DNA from: Malania oleifera
Lineage: Eukaryota; Streptophyta; Magnoliopsida; Santalales; Ximeniaceae
Assembly: GCF_029873635.1 (NCBI RefSeq)
Contig: NC_080427.1
Location: forward strand, 74,617,348 to 74,681,347
Length of the DNA stretch: 64,000 nucleotides
Direction: 5' to 3'
The translations under genes and the position numbers were made by a program. This document shows, in pieces, positions 11,752 through 21,544 of this stretch. Every line of letters starts with the position of its first letter. Position 1 is the first letter of the stretch. The notes under the pieces are model-generated. The model saw only the letters and a list, made by a program, of their open reading frames with translations, did not search any database and was not told the DNA's origin.

Positions 11752-13689
11752 TGAAATTGAAATAACTTCCCAAGATGGGGGGTGAATTGGGTTTTAAAAA
11801 TTTTATTCCCCTTAGTCTTATTTATTTTAAGTTGTAACAACAATCAAAACTTAAACACAATCACAATCAACACAATAAGATCAATCACTCAATCTTTATA
11901 ACAATAGCCATGTATAAATGTGAAAATTTGTTGAACTTGTTAAAAGCCCTATATCACAATTATTCTTCTTCCTAATGTTCAGATTTTAAATAAACTTTTA
12001 GATTAATAAGTCAAGGATGATCAACCAATGTAGTCCTTTTCGGTTTCCGCAATCAATGCTGATAAATCCAAAATGAATTACCTTCCGGTCTATTTTACAA
12101 CCAAACATTTAGAATTGAATTTTAAAGCAACCACACAGATTTTTTTTTTTTTTTTTTGCTGAAAAATAAAGAGTAGGGTAGAGAAAGAAGAACGCAGGGC
12201 TTTTTATGAGGTTCAACTTCAACATAGCCTACGTCCTCGCCCTTAGCAAAACCACCAAAGGATTCACTATTACCGTTCCTTTACTGGGCGGAACAACACC
12301 AGTTACAAACACTCCTTGGATAAGGCTAGAGCCCACCTTCTCCAAACAATATCCCCTTGTTTGGTTCAATGATTCAGCACTCGAACCATCAATTAACCTG
12401 TTACAAAGATATAAAACAAGACGTACAAGAACTTGTTCCTCAAAGAGCTGATTAGTACAAATTGAAACACTATGTACTTCAATAAATTCTAAACAAGAAT
12501 TTTAGGATGAAGCTCTTAGAAACTTATCACCGTAGGTATCTTTCAATGGATGAAAGAATCAACAACTTGATGCACAAACTCAGTGAGAAACTCAGCAATG
12601 CTTACAGAGAATTTCGTAAGTAATGAGAGTAATAGCACACTTTCAGAATTTTAGTAAGCTTTGAGAGAGAATGAGAGCTCAATTGATTTCTTAGTGTTTA
12701 AAACAATCATTCTTGAGGGTATTTATAGAGATAGAAAACCTCCTTGCTTGTTCCCCAAGTGTACTTAGAGTTGTTTCCAAGTTTTAAAAATTATTTAAGC
12801 TTCAAATAATTTGAATTTCAAAAAATATATGCGTGGGAAATTTTAAAACTACCGCAAGCCAGACAACTGTGAAGTCCTGGTAGTCGTCTATCCATATATT
12901 ATAACTATAAAATTCACAAGCAAAGAGGTGGCAGTCATCTATCACTTGATTGGAAGTCATCTGTCACCAGAATAATTTAGTTTTAATACAACACAGTAAG
13001 GTGGTAGTCATTTGTCCATATAGTGATAGTCGTCTATCCATGAACAAGTCAATTTTTTCAATATACACAGAAGGTTGACAGTCGTCTGGCAGACACTCAC
13101 AGACGGCTCACTAGTCACTAGCAGTCATCTGTCCATTACATGACAGTCGTCTGTTAGTCTTCTGACTTGAATTAAAAAACTTCAAAACATGTCAGTCGTC
13201 TGTCTCTGAATAGACAGTCATCTGTTAGACAGATTTTCCTCATTTCAACATATTTTTTATTTCACTCTTCCTTTGCTCAATTAATCTTGGAATAAGAGTT
13301 TGTTTAACTTTAAAAAGCATGTTCCAAGCTTTATACTAAGGTCTCTAAGTCTCTTTGCCTAATGAGCTTCAAAATGAAAGATTCATATTTGAATATACTT
13401 AGAAGTGCTTACAAATATTTTGTCCTAAGCTTATTGTGACACTTTCTTTGCTTCGAGTCCTTTCAATGCTGCTTTTTCAATCTTTCAGTCTTCTATGAGC
13501 GTTCATTGTGAATCTTTGGTGTTCTTACATGACTTTCCTTTTTCATTGATCCTTGTAAGCTTTCATGTTAGGGTATATGTAATTTGAGGAAATCATTTTT
13601 TCCTATAGTCATATCACTTGAAAATGCATTAAATAACTTTACGTTCTTATCATCAAAACTAAGAGTTTGTAAGCCTAACTAGGCCAACA
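11752..13689 (-). repeat. Cop1 5' LTR, complete
   Basis: 1938 bp, TG...CA on both strands. From 12424 on it matches the partial LTR at 1-1235. It carries the plant Copia block gcctacgtcctcgccc (12227-12242), the TATA box (12720-12727, minus sense) and the GTCGTCTG array (12860-13225). Near its inner end it has GGGGGGTGAATTGG, shared with the other Copia LTRs here. Confidence 0.92.
12860..13225 (-). repeat. GTCGTCTG motif array in Cop1 5' LTR
   Basis: Degenerate copies of AGTCGTCTGTCCA and inverses, upstream of the TATA box at 12720-12727 in element sense. One extra unit (gtcagtcgtctgtctctgaatagacagt region) compared with the left LTR. Confidence 0.8.
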
Positions 13690-13711
13690 TCTGAGAATAC
13701 CCAAATAATCT

Positions 13712-14574
13712 TGTTGGCCTGGTAGTACGTCTAAAGGGGAGGTGAATAGACTTTCTTCCGTGATGTGCTCACTTTCTACGAACATAGAAATCTTACCAAG
13801 AGCAAGTGCATAAAATTGTCGTGTAAAAGGAAATGTGGAAAATCACGATAATAATATAAATGAGATAAGAGAGAAGAAAAGCTTAACGCATTGATATTTA
13901 CATGGTTCGACACCCTGCCTACGTCCACGCCTTGAGACCAACTCAAGGATTCCTAAAATCCCCTAAAATCCTCCTTCGGGTGGAGAAGCCAATACACACT
14001 AGCTCACAAAGAGCTTCAACAAGGTGCTCACTTAGAGACACCCAAAAATAGCTCACAAAGAGCCTTTGTTTACAAAAGGTAGATGAAAATTAAATGTAAG
14101 CTTGAATACTCCCTTTGATCTCATTAAACCAATAAAACTCTTACTCAATATCCTCTTGTCAATAGAATAAATGCAATGCTAAGAGCAACAAGAAGAGGGC
14201 AGGTGAGTTTGTAAGCAAACCCTAGAAATAACAACACCAATGAATGATCTTCTTACAATATAATTTTCTAGGTAAGAAGTAAATGCTATTTACTCCTATT
14301 TATACACTAAATGGGCGAGTGCAATGCTAGAGAGCCATTGGGCATTTATGAAGGTAAGACAAAATTCCAAAATAGTCGTTGGCAGCATTTAATGTTCGCT
14401 GCTGCCCAACGTTCGTCGATGAAGGCCTATGTTCATCGACGAGCTCTTCAGTAACTTCGTCGACGAAGCACTGTGTTCATCGATGAGTTGCTGGTTCAGA
14501 ATTTAGGTACCTCTCGGTATATTTTCGTCGACGAGAACCTGAATTTAGGTACCTTTAACTATTTGGTCTTAAAA
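13712..14574 (-). repeat. Cop2 3' LTR, U3-deleted
   Basis: 863 bp against 1417 bp in the right LTR. Starts TGTTGGCCTGG; the outer end is TTAAAA where the other LTR has TTAACA. The match breaks in the repeat array after gagaacctg and resumes at acctttaactattt, so most array units and the promoter-distal U3 are lost. TATA box at 14297-14304 (minus sense). Confidence 0.92.
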
Positions 14575-14980
14575 TTCTCCCCCTTTTTGATGATGGCAAT
14601 CCATTAGTGTCCCTTAAAAAAAAATAAATACTCCCCCTTACTAAATAGAATGGTTTAGAGTTTGAATAAAATTCTCCCCCTTAATGTTTGTATTTTATGA
14701 AAGCGTATTTTATTTAAATTTTGGCAGCATGTCATTTATAAATACGATAGTTTTCATTTAGTCCTGCATAAACTATGACAGTCCAGTATATCAATTAATC
14801 AAGTATGCGGATAGAGCATTTATACTCAAAGGACGCAATGATTGGTCCATTTCTAATTATATGCCGTGTTTACAACGTGTGATTAAGGCTAATAGAAACA
14901 ACTAGTAACAACTAGAATTGTTTTCTAATTACATCCGCATACATCTGAAAAATAGTTCTAAAACTACTTCTCCCCCTTTG
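14575..14980 (-). other. Cop2 multiple polypurine tracts and 3' non-coding region
   Basis: Pyrimidine runs on the plus strand at 14575-14586 (ttctccccctttt), 14631-14638, 14671-14682 and 14968-14979 are purine tracts in element sense; the first abuts the LTR. A block at 14716-14745 (ttttggcagcatgtcatttataaat) recurs twice inside CopH. Confidence 0.75.
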
Positions 14981-15017
14981 CCATAATCAAAATTGGGGAG
15001 ATAGCGGAGATAGCATG

Positions 15018-16187
15018 CTACTTGTGAGGGCGACACAATCGATCAAACAGTGCAGCAAAAGATGCGTCGAGAGTGTCAAAACGAGCGTGGTTAGTGCTTT
15101 CTAGCCGAACAAGAGATGCATCAATAGAGTCAAATCGATGGCGGTGTCGAAGCTCGGACTGCGTCATAGCATGCTAAAGCTCATCCAGGCGGTCCAGTAT
15201 ATGACCATAGACGGGGTTCTCATGCTCGCCTTCTTTGGCTTCAGCTTCGGCTTCAACTTCCAAAGCAACCTCAACCTCATCAATGGGAATAGGGCCCTGC
15301 TCGTGGGCCATGACCCATGTGTTAGAGGCTTCGTCCTTTTCGAAGTGCATACGATGAAGAGTTGCCTCAATGTAAATATCTTCGGGCGCAGGACGAATAC
15401 AAGGCAGGTCGGCGCGAATGAGGTTGAAATGGTCGAAGAAGGTTGTGAGGAGACGACCGTATGGGAGACAGCCACATTGCCGCTTGAGGTCTTCTTCCAC
15501 GTTCTGAATGATGATGGAGGGGAGATATATACCCCAGCCAACCCAAATAAAATACATGCAAAATATGTCGCCGAGGGTAACCCAATCCTGGCCACCAGTT
15601 CGAGGACATAGGTTATATGTGATGATGTGGTGGAGGACCCAAAATTCCACAGTGAGGTCCTTGGATTTCGGACGAGCGAGCGCAGAAATACAAGGGTTAC
15701 CGGTAATGAGCTTGAGTGCGGTGTGGGAGTCAAACCAGTCGAAGCAGGTCGGCCAAGAGGACTTGGGGATGCCATGAAGAGGATAAGAAGTGCAACCCAG
15801 TACTGCGGAGAATGTATCGTCAGAAAGCCGAATGACAATGCCTCAAACAGTTGAGTAAGCGGCAATGCTGCAATATGAAGGGATGAAATTCACGTAGAAT
15901 TCGCAAACAAGATCTTCATAAACTAGTTCATCAATATTGAAAAGAGCATCCCATCCGAGGGCTTGAATCTTTGCGACAAGAGCAGGGAAATGAAGCCGTA
16001 AAAAATCAGAGGGTACGATTTTGCCATACACGACATGGCGCATTACAATGTCGGTTTGGTAGTGGTGGGCGGCTTCAGAGGAGACGAAGCGGGGGTCGGG
16101 GTTAGCCGGAGTAGGACTGGAGGAGGGGCGAGAGGATCCTTCACCGGCTTCAGTTTGAATGTTCCTGCATTTGGGGCGAGGGGCCAT
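15018..16187 (-). pseudogene. Cop2 extra gene between pol and 3' LTR, 389 codons with two stops
   Basis: From the ATG at 16187 (MAPRPKCRN start) one frame runs to the TAG at 15018-15020. It is broken only by a TGA at 15843-15845 and a TAG at 15174-15176, both one transition away from CGA and CAG. Motifs in order: a Ser/Pro-rich N-terminus, FVSSEAAHHY, LHFPALVAKIQALGWD, EFYVNF, then FWVLHHIITYNLCPRTGG, a domain ending in acidic EVEAEAEAKEG, and a C-terminal heptad-like stretch (FDSIDASLVRLE). It aligns by eye with the Cop1 gene at 1567-2629. From memory it resembles the putative plant transposon protein family; function unknown. Strong open frames on the opposite strand here are shadows. Confidence 0.75.
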
Positions 16188-16393
16188 GGAGGGATGGAGA
16201 GAAATGCACGACCGAGAGGGAAGAGCTAGGGGCTTGAGGGAGGAGTCAATCGAGGGAGGAGCAGCTGGTAGTGTGTGGGAGGAGACAACTGAGGGTGGAG
16301 GTGGTGGAGGGAGGTGGTGGGAAGTGGTGGCGCAAGGTGGGCAAAAGAACAGCACAGAGTCGAGAGAGGGAGATGTGCGAGAAGAGGGCTAGG

Positions 16394-16566
16394 GTTTGTT
16401 TTGTTTTATCTTGGCAGAAATAAGTACCCCGACAAATTTCATCGACGAGAACCCTGTGTTCATCGATGAAACATAGAATTTTTGGGCGACGAATCCCCTG
16501 TATTCGTCGATGAATTTTGCATATTTCTCGGCAATGAAGACCCTGTGTTCGTCGACGAGAACCTGG
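16394..16566 (-). promoter_or_regulatory. Promoter-like block upstream of the Cop2 extra gene
   Basis: At 16430-16566 there are about five copies of the Cop2 LTR palindrome (ttcatcgacgagaaccctg, gttcgtcgacgag and variants). In element sense they are followed by an A-rich run (AAGATAAAACAAAAC, 16396-16412), a telo-box-like AAACCCTAG (16389-16397) and a CT-rich leader down to the ATG at 16187. The array lies between the pol stop and the extra gene. That it drives a separate transcript is inferred. Confidence 0.5.
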
Positions 16567-16624
16567 AGAAAGGAAATAAATATTAAAGTGGAAAAGTAGG
16601 GAAAGTAAGAGTGGGGGTAGGATC

Positions 16625-19600
16625 CTATAGTATGTCTGAAGGAGTGCACATTCCTAGGGCATGCCGAAGTTTGTGAAATCTTTTTTCATTGAGAGGCTTA
16701 GTTAGAATGTCGGCAAGTTGGTTTTCGGTGGGAACATAAACCAACTCAACGTCTCCTTTTTGGACATGGTCTCGAATGAAGTGGTGCCTAATTTCAATGT
16801 GCTTGGTTCTAGAGTGGAGACACGGATTTTTTGATATGTTGATGGTGCTAGTATTGTCACAATGAATTGGAATACCTTTAACAAAGATTCGAAAATCCTT
16901 AAGTTGTTGTTTCATGTATAATGCTTGAGCACAGCAGCTGCCGGTTGCTATGTACTCAGCCTCGGTGGTGGAAAGAGCTACGAAGGTTTGTTTCTTGCAA
17001 AACCAAGATACAAGGGAGTGTCCATGGAAGTGACATGTTCCACTAGTGCTTTTTCTATCGGTCTTACAACCACCGTAGTCAGCATCAGAGTAGCATGTGA
17101 GGTTCAAGGGAGCATTTTTAGGAAAGAAGAGTCCTAAGTCAGGAGTGCTTGCTAAGTATCTGAAGATTCGTTTGACCGCATGAAGATGAGATACTTTAGG
17201 ACAAGCTTGAAATCTAGCACATAGACAAATACTAAACATTATGTCAGGCCTACTGGAGGTGAGATATAATAAGCTACCTATCATGCCACGGTAGAGTTTT
17301 TGGTCAATGTTTTTCCCTCTTTCATCAACGTCAAGCTTTGTTGTGATACTTGTAGGAGTTGCCTTAGATTTTCCCATTTCAAGGTAAAATTTCTTTAACA
17401 TGTCTTTAACGTATTTGGCCTTATTTATGAAGATTCCATGCTTCAGTTGCTTGATTTGTAATCCTAGGAAAAAGGTTAGCTCACTCATCATGCTCATCTC
17501 AAATGTTTCCTGCATAGTTTGAGCAAAGTCTTGACATAAGGTCTCATTTGTGACCCTGAAGATAATATCATCCATATAGATTTGTATAACTAGCATATCA
17601 TTCTCTTTATGTTTTAAGAAAAGAGTGGTATCGAATTTTCCTCTTGTGAACCCATTTTCAAGAAGAAATTTGCTTAAGCGTTCATACCAAGCTCTTGGTG
17701 CTTGCTTAAGTCTGTAAAGGGCTTTTGAGAGTTTACATACATGATCGGGATGAGTGTGGCTCTCAAAGCCAGGAGGTTGTTTGACAAAAACTTCTTCATT
17801 TATGTATCCATTTAAAAAGGCGCTTTTAACATCCATTTGAAACAATTTGAAGTTTTTGTAACAAGTAAAGGCAAGGAGCATTCTGATGGCCTCTAGTCTA
17901 GCTACAGGAGCATAAGTTTCATCGTAGTCAATAACCTCTCGTTGGTTGTATTGGGCTACAAGTCTAGCTTTATTTCTGACAATATTTTCATCTTCATCTT
18001 TCTTATTCCTAAATACCCATTTAGTGCCAATTATTGTGGTATTTTTGGGTTTAGGAACTAAGTGTCATACTTTGTTTCTTTCGAATTGATCTAATTCTTC
18101 TTGCATGGCATTTATCCAATCTGCATCACTTTCAACTTCTTCAAAGTTTTTAGGTTCTAGGTGAGATACAAAGGCAATATGATTACATCCACTTCTAAGG
18201 TGAGATCGGGTGCTGACACCTTGAGAGGGACTTCCTATGATGAGATCAGTTGGATGATTTTTTACAAACTTCCATGCTTTGGGTAATTCATGATCTTCTT
18301 TCTCTTCTGGTTGGTTAGGTTCTTGAGGAGAAGATCCTAGATGATCTATATTTGTATCTTGACAATTTATGTCTTGATCATTATTTATCATGAGTTGTTC
18401 TAATTCTCTTTCAATTCTAAAGGTAGTGACTTGGCTTTCTTCATTTATCTCAACAGGGGTTTTGGATGTGTGAGGATTTGTTTCATCAAAAACAACATGA
18501 GTTGATTCTTGAACAGTTTGAATTCTTTTGTTGAATACCCTGTATGCTTTACTATTCATGGCATATCCTACGAAGATCCCCTCATCTGACTTTGAATCAA
18601 ATTTAGGTAAATGATCTCTATCGTTTAATATGAAGCACTTGCATCCAAAAACCTTAAAATGTGATATGTTAGGTTTTCTACCCTTCCATATTTCATATGG
18701 GGTTTTTCCTATTTTGGATCTAAGGATGACTCGGTTACTAACATAGCATGTTGTGCTAACGGCTTCTGCCCAGAAGTATTTTGGCAAATTATGTTCGTTG
18801 AGCATTGTTCTAGCCATTTCTTGGAGTGTTCGATTTTTTCTTTCAACTACTCCGTTTTATTGTGGGGTTTTTGGTGCAAAGAAGTTGTGTGAATATCCAT
18901 TTTCATTGCAAAAGTCCTCAAGTTCTTTATTTATAAACTCTCTTCCTTTATCGCTTCTAATATGTATAATTGACAATCCCTTCTCATTTTGGATTTTTCC
19001 ACAAAAATGAATAAATGCATTACATGTATCACTTTTATTGGCAAGAAAAATTACCCATGAAAATCTAGAATAGTCATCAACAATAACAAATGCATACAGT
19101 TTTCCACTAATGCTAGCTATGTCATTTGGTCCAAATAAATCAAGATGGATTAACTCTAGGGGTCTTGATGTAGAGATTACTTTCTTAGTTTTGAAGGAGG
19201 TCTTAACTTGTTTTCCATATTGACAAGCATCACATATTTTGTCTTTCACATAATTTTCTTTTGGTAGACCGTTTACTAGATCCTTGGATGAAAGATTATG
19301 AAGAAGATCCATGCTTGCATGACCTAGTCTCCTATGCCATAACCAACAATTTTCGTTTGTGACAGCTAAGCATTTAATGTTACAATTTGTGATTTCTTCA
19401 AATTCAATTGTATATATGTTGGACTCACGTTTTCTTATGAGAATGGTATTTCCATTTAAATCATTTATTAAGCATTTTGTGGATTGGAAAATAATGTTCA
19501 ACCCTTTATCGCATAGTTGACTAAAACTTAGCAGATTATGTTTGAGAGTATCAACTAGAGCAACATTTTCAATAGCTAGGGATGAATTACTTATTTTACC

Positions 19601-19765
19601 TTTACTGATGATTCTTCCTTTGGCGTTATCTCCAAATGTGACTAGCCCTTCCTTTTTGTAAGCAAGAGAGAGGAATTTGCTTGCGTCTCCCATCATGTGC
19701 CTTGAGCATCCACTGTCTAGAAACCATTTGTTATTTACGAAGTTGCTCTTCAAGCATATATGCAC
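16625..19765 (-). pseudogene. Cop2 pol: protease end, integrase, RT, RNase H
   Basis: One frame through three open stretches (19765-18857, 18817-18065, 17881-16625). Motifs: DSGCSRHMMGD (pre-integrase/protease), HRRLGHASMD, CDACQYGKQ, HLDLFGP, VDDYSRFSW, IRSDKGREF (integrase); then KAYRVFNK; RT with [10 protein letters not shown] and the active site YMDDIIFR, where relatives and Cop1 have YVDDIIFG; RNase H with CYSDADYGGC, DRKSTSGT, STTEAEYIA, KHIEIRHHFIR and QLADILTKPL. Two nonsense codons (near 18855, Gln position in TPQQNG; near 18063, Trp position) stop the polyprotein. Otherwise it looks intact. Confidence 0.92.
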
Positions 19766-19826
19766 ACAACATCAAGTGATTTTTTTTGGTATCCATATTT
19801 TATTGGGTCCTATTAGGTTAGTGTTC

Positions 19827-21503
19827 TTAATTACTCATTTGTAGTTCATATTTTTTTCCTCTATTTCCCCTGAAGGGACATGTAAATCGTACATGCCCTT
19901 TTTTCTCACAATATAAACAGACTTTATTTGCGTATGAGGGATTCACTTTAGGTGCAAAGCTTTTCTTTGATACAGAACTCCTTTTAGCATAGAGGTTTGC
20001 AAATCCTATTGACTCGGAAGATGATAGGTCGTATCCTAAACCTTCTTTGAAAATTCCAAATCTTTGGGCTCCAAGTAATCTATCGAAATCTTCTTTTCCA
20101 CTTGTAAATTTATATATAGTATTGTTTTGATCCTCCACTTTCTTTTTCAATGAAGAGTTTTCTTGAAGAAATTCACTTACTTGACTTTTCAAGCTTTCGA
20201 TTTCTTTTTGAGAGGACTCTTTGTATTTAGGAATTCTTTAGAAAGCTTTTCTTTTTCAATATTAGAAGATGCATTTTCAGCTTTCAAGGTATCACACGAG
20301 CAAATCTATTTTTGTTTGCATTTTGAACAATTTTCTTCTAAAAGTTTGATTTTCCTTTTAGATGCTCTTAGTTCAACATAAAGTTTTCTACAGTTTTCTT
20401 CTAATTCCTCATATGAAGGGAGATATTCGTCATCAGAACTTACCTCAATTAGTTCATCCACCATAAGATAGAAATGGGCGACTTCTTCTTCGACTTCTTC
20501 ATCGGTTGAGGTTCCATCTAGTTCATCCCATTCAGTTGCATTCATTGCTTTGAATCTCTTCTTGTCTCCTTGTTGATTGTTTCTTTTGTTTTTGAAAAGA
20601 GGGCAATCAGCCATGCGGTGCCCAATCTTTTTGCAATTGTAGCATCTGATGCTCAATTCTCCTTTCTCCTTTAGTTTGCCATTTCGTTTGTTTATCAGAA
20701 AGTTTCTAAATCTTCTAGTTAGTAGGGCAACTTCGTCATCATCATCAATCTCCTTTTCTTCTATGATCTCTTTCTGCTTCCCGGCTTTCAGAGCAATTTC
20801 GGTTGCTTTCTTAGGTGCTTCAGTTTCAGCAACAGCATTTTTCTTCTTGATTTCGTAGGTCATGAGAGATCCAATTAGTTCATCAAGTGTGACCTTTGAG
20901 AGGTCCTTTGCTTCCTCAATCGCTGTGGACTTTGCGTGCCAAGATGTTGGTAGAGAATGAAGAATCTTCTGCACATTATCTTCCATAGAGTACTCTCTAC
21001 CAAGAGCTTTTAGTACATTAGTGATGTGTGTGAATCATGTGAACATAGCTGTAATTGTTTCACTTTCTTCCATTTTGAACATTTCATATTCTTTTACAAG
21101 CATATAAATTTTAGATCTCTTTACCTGGGTAGTTCCCTCATATGTTACCTGAAGTTTTTCAAACATTTCCTTGGCCGTGTTGCAACCACATATCTGGTTG
21201 TATTCTTCATCACTTATGGCGCAATATAGGAAATTCTTGGTTTTAAAGTTAAGCTGTGCCAGCCTTGCATCTGCCTCGGGAAGTTTCCCAATGGGTATGT
21301 CATCGCCGTCTTCATTTTTGAAGGTGTAGTCTTCTTCAGTGATGACATTCGATCATGGATGCCTACCACGTGACTAAATCTGTTAATCCCACATACAGTA
21401 GTCATAGGCCTGGATGAAGATGGACATTCGATCCTTCCATGCTGGGTAGTTAATCCCACAAAACTTGGGAGGGCGGTCCACAGATTGACCTTGGGCAAAC
21501 ATA
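19827..21503 (-). pseudogene. Cop2 gag (frameshifted)
   Basis: Starts with ADMFAQGQSVDRPPKFCG near 21503, shortly after the primer site. Stops break the region to 20987; then 20986-20306 is open with a UBN2-type end, KTIGHR-type knuckle CYNCKKIGHRMADC and a coiled coil; a frame change leads to 20192-19827 with a second knuckle CLYCEKKGHVRFTC. Gag would form the particle; this copy cannot. Confidence 0.85.
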
Positions 21504-21530
21504 TCTGCCACGTTGATCTTTTCTCCTGGT

Positions 21531-21542
21531 GCTCTAATACCA
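21531..21542 (-). other. Cop2 primer binding site
   Basis: TGGTATTAGAGC in element sense, one transition from TGGTATCAGAGC, two bases inside the LTR at 21545. Confidence 0.85.
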
Positions 21543-21544
21543 CT

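Larger units (their letters stand above)
1..13689 (-). mobile_element. Cop1: Sirevirus-like Ty1/copia retrotransposon, left end cut by window
   Basis: Reading on the minus strand, the order is 5' LTR (11752-13689), primer site, gag, protease, integrase, reverse transcriptase, RNase H, an extra gene, polypurine tracts and the 3' LTR (1-1235, cut by the window edge). Integrase before RT is the Copia order. Multiple polypurine tracts and an additional gene between pol and the 3' LTR point to the Sirevirus group. The integrase is split by the later Gypsy insertion GypK. Frameshifts and stops in gag and pol make it inactive. The 5 bp outside the right end are TCTGA; the matching left copy lies outside the window. 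Confidence 0.9.

Noticed and set aside
12206-12451. 81-codon plus-strand frame in the Cop1 LTR
   Set aside because: Inside an LTR, antisense to the element, no recognised domain.
15138-15854. Plus-strand open frames opposite the Cop2 extra gene
   Set aside because: Antisense shadows; the minus-strand frame matches the Cop1 gene and the element's orientation.
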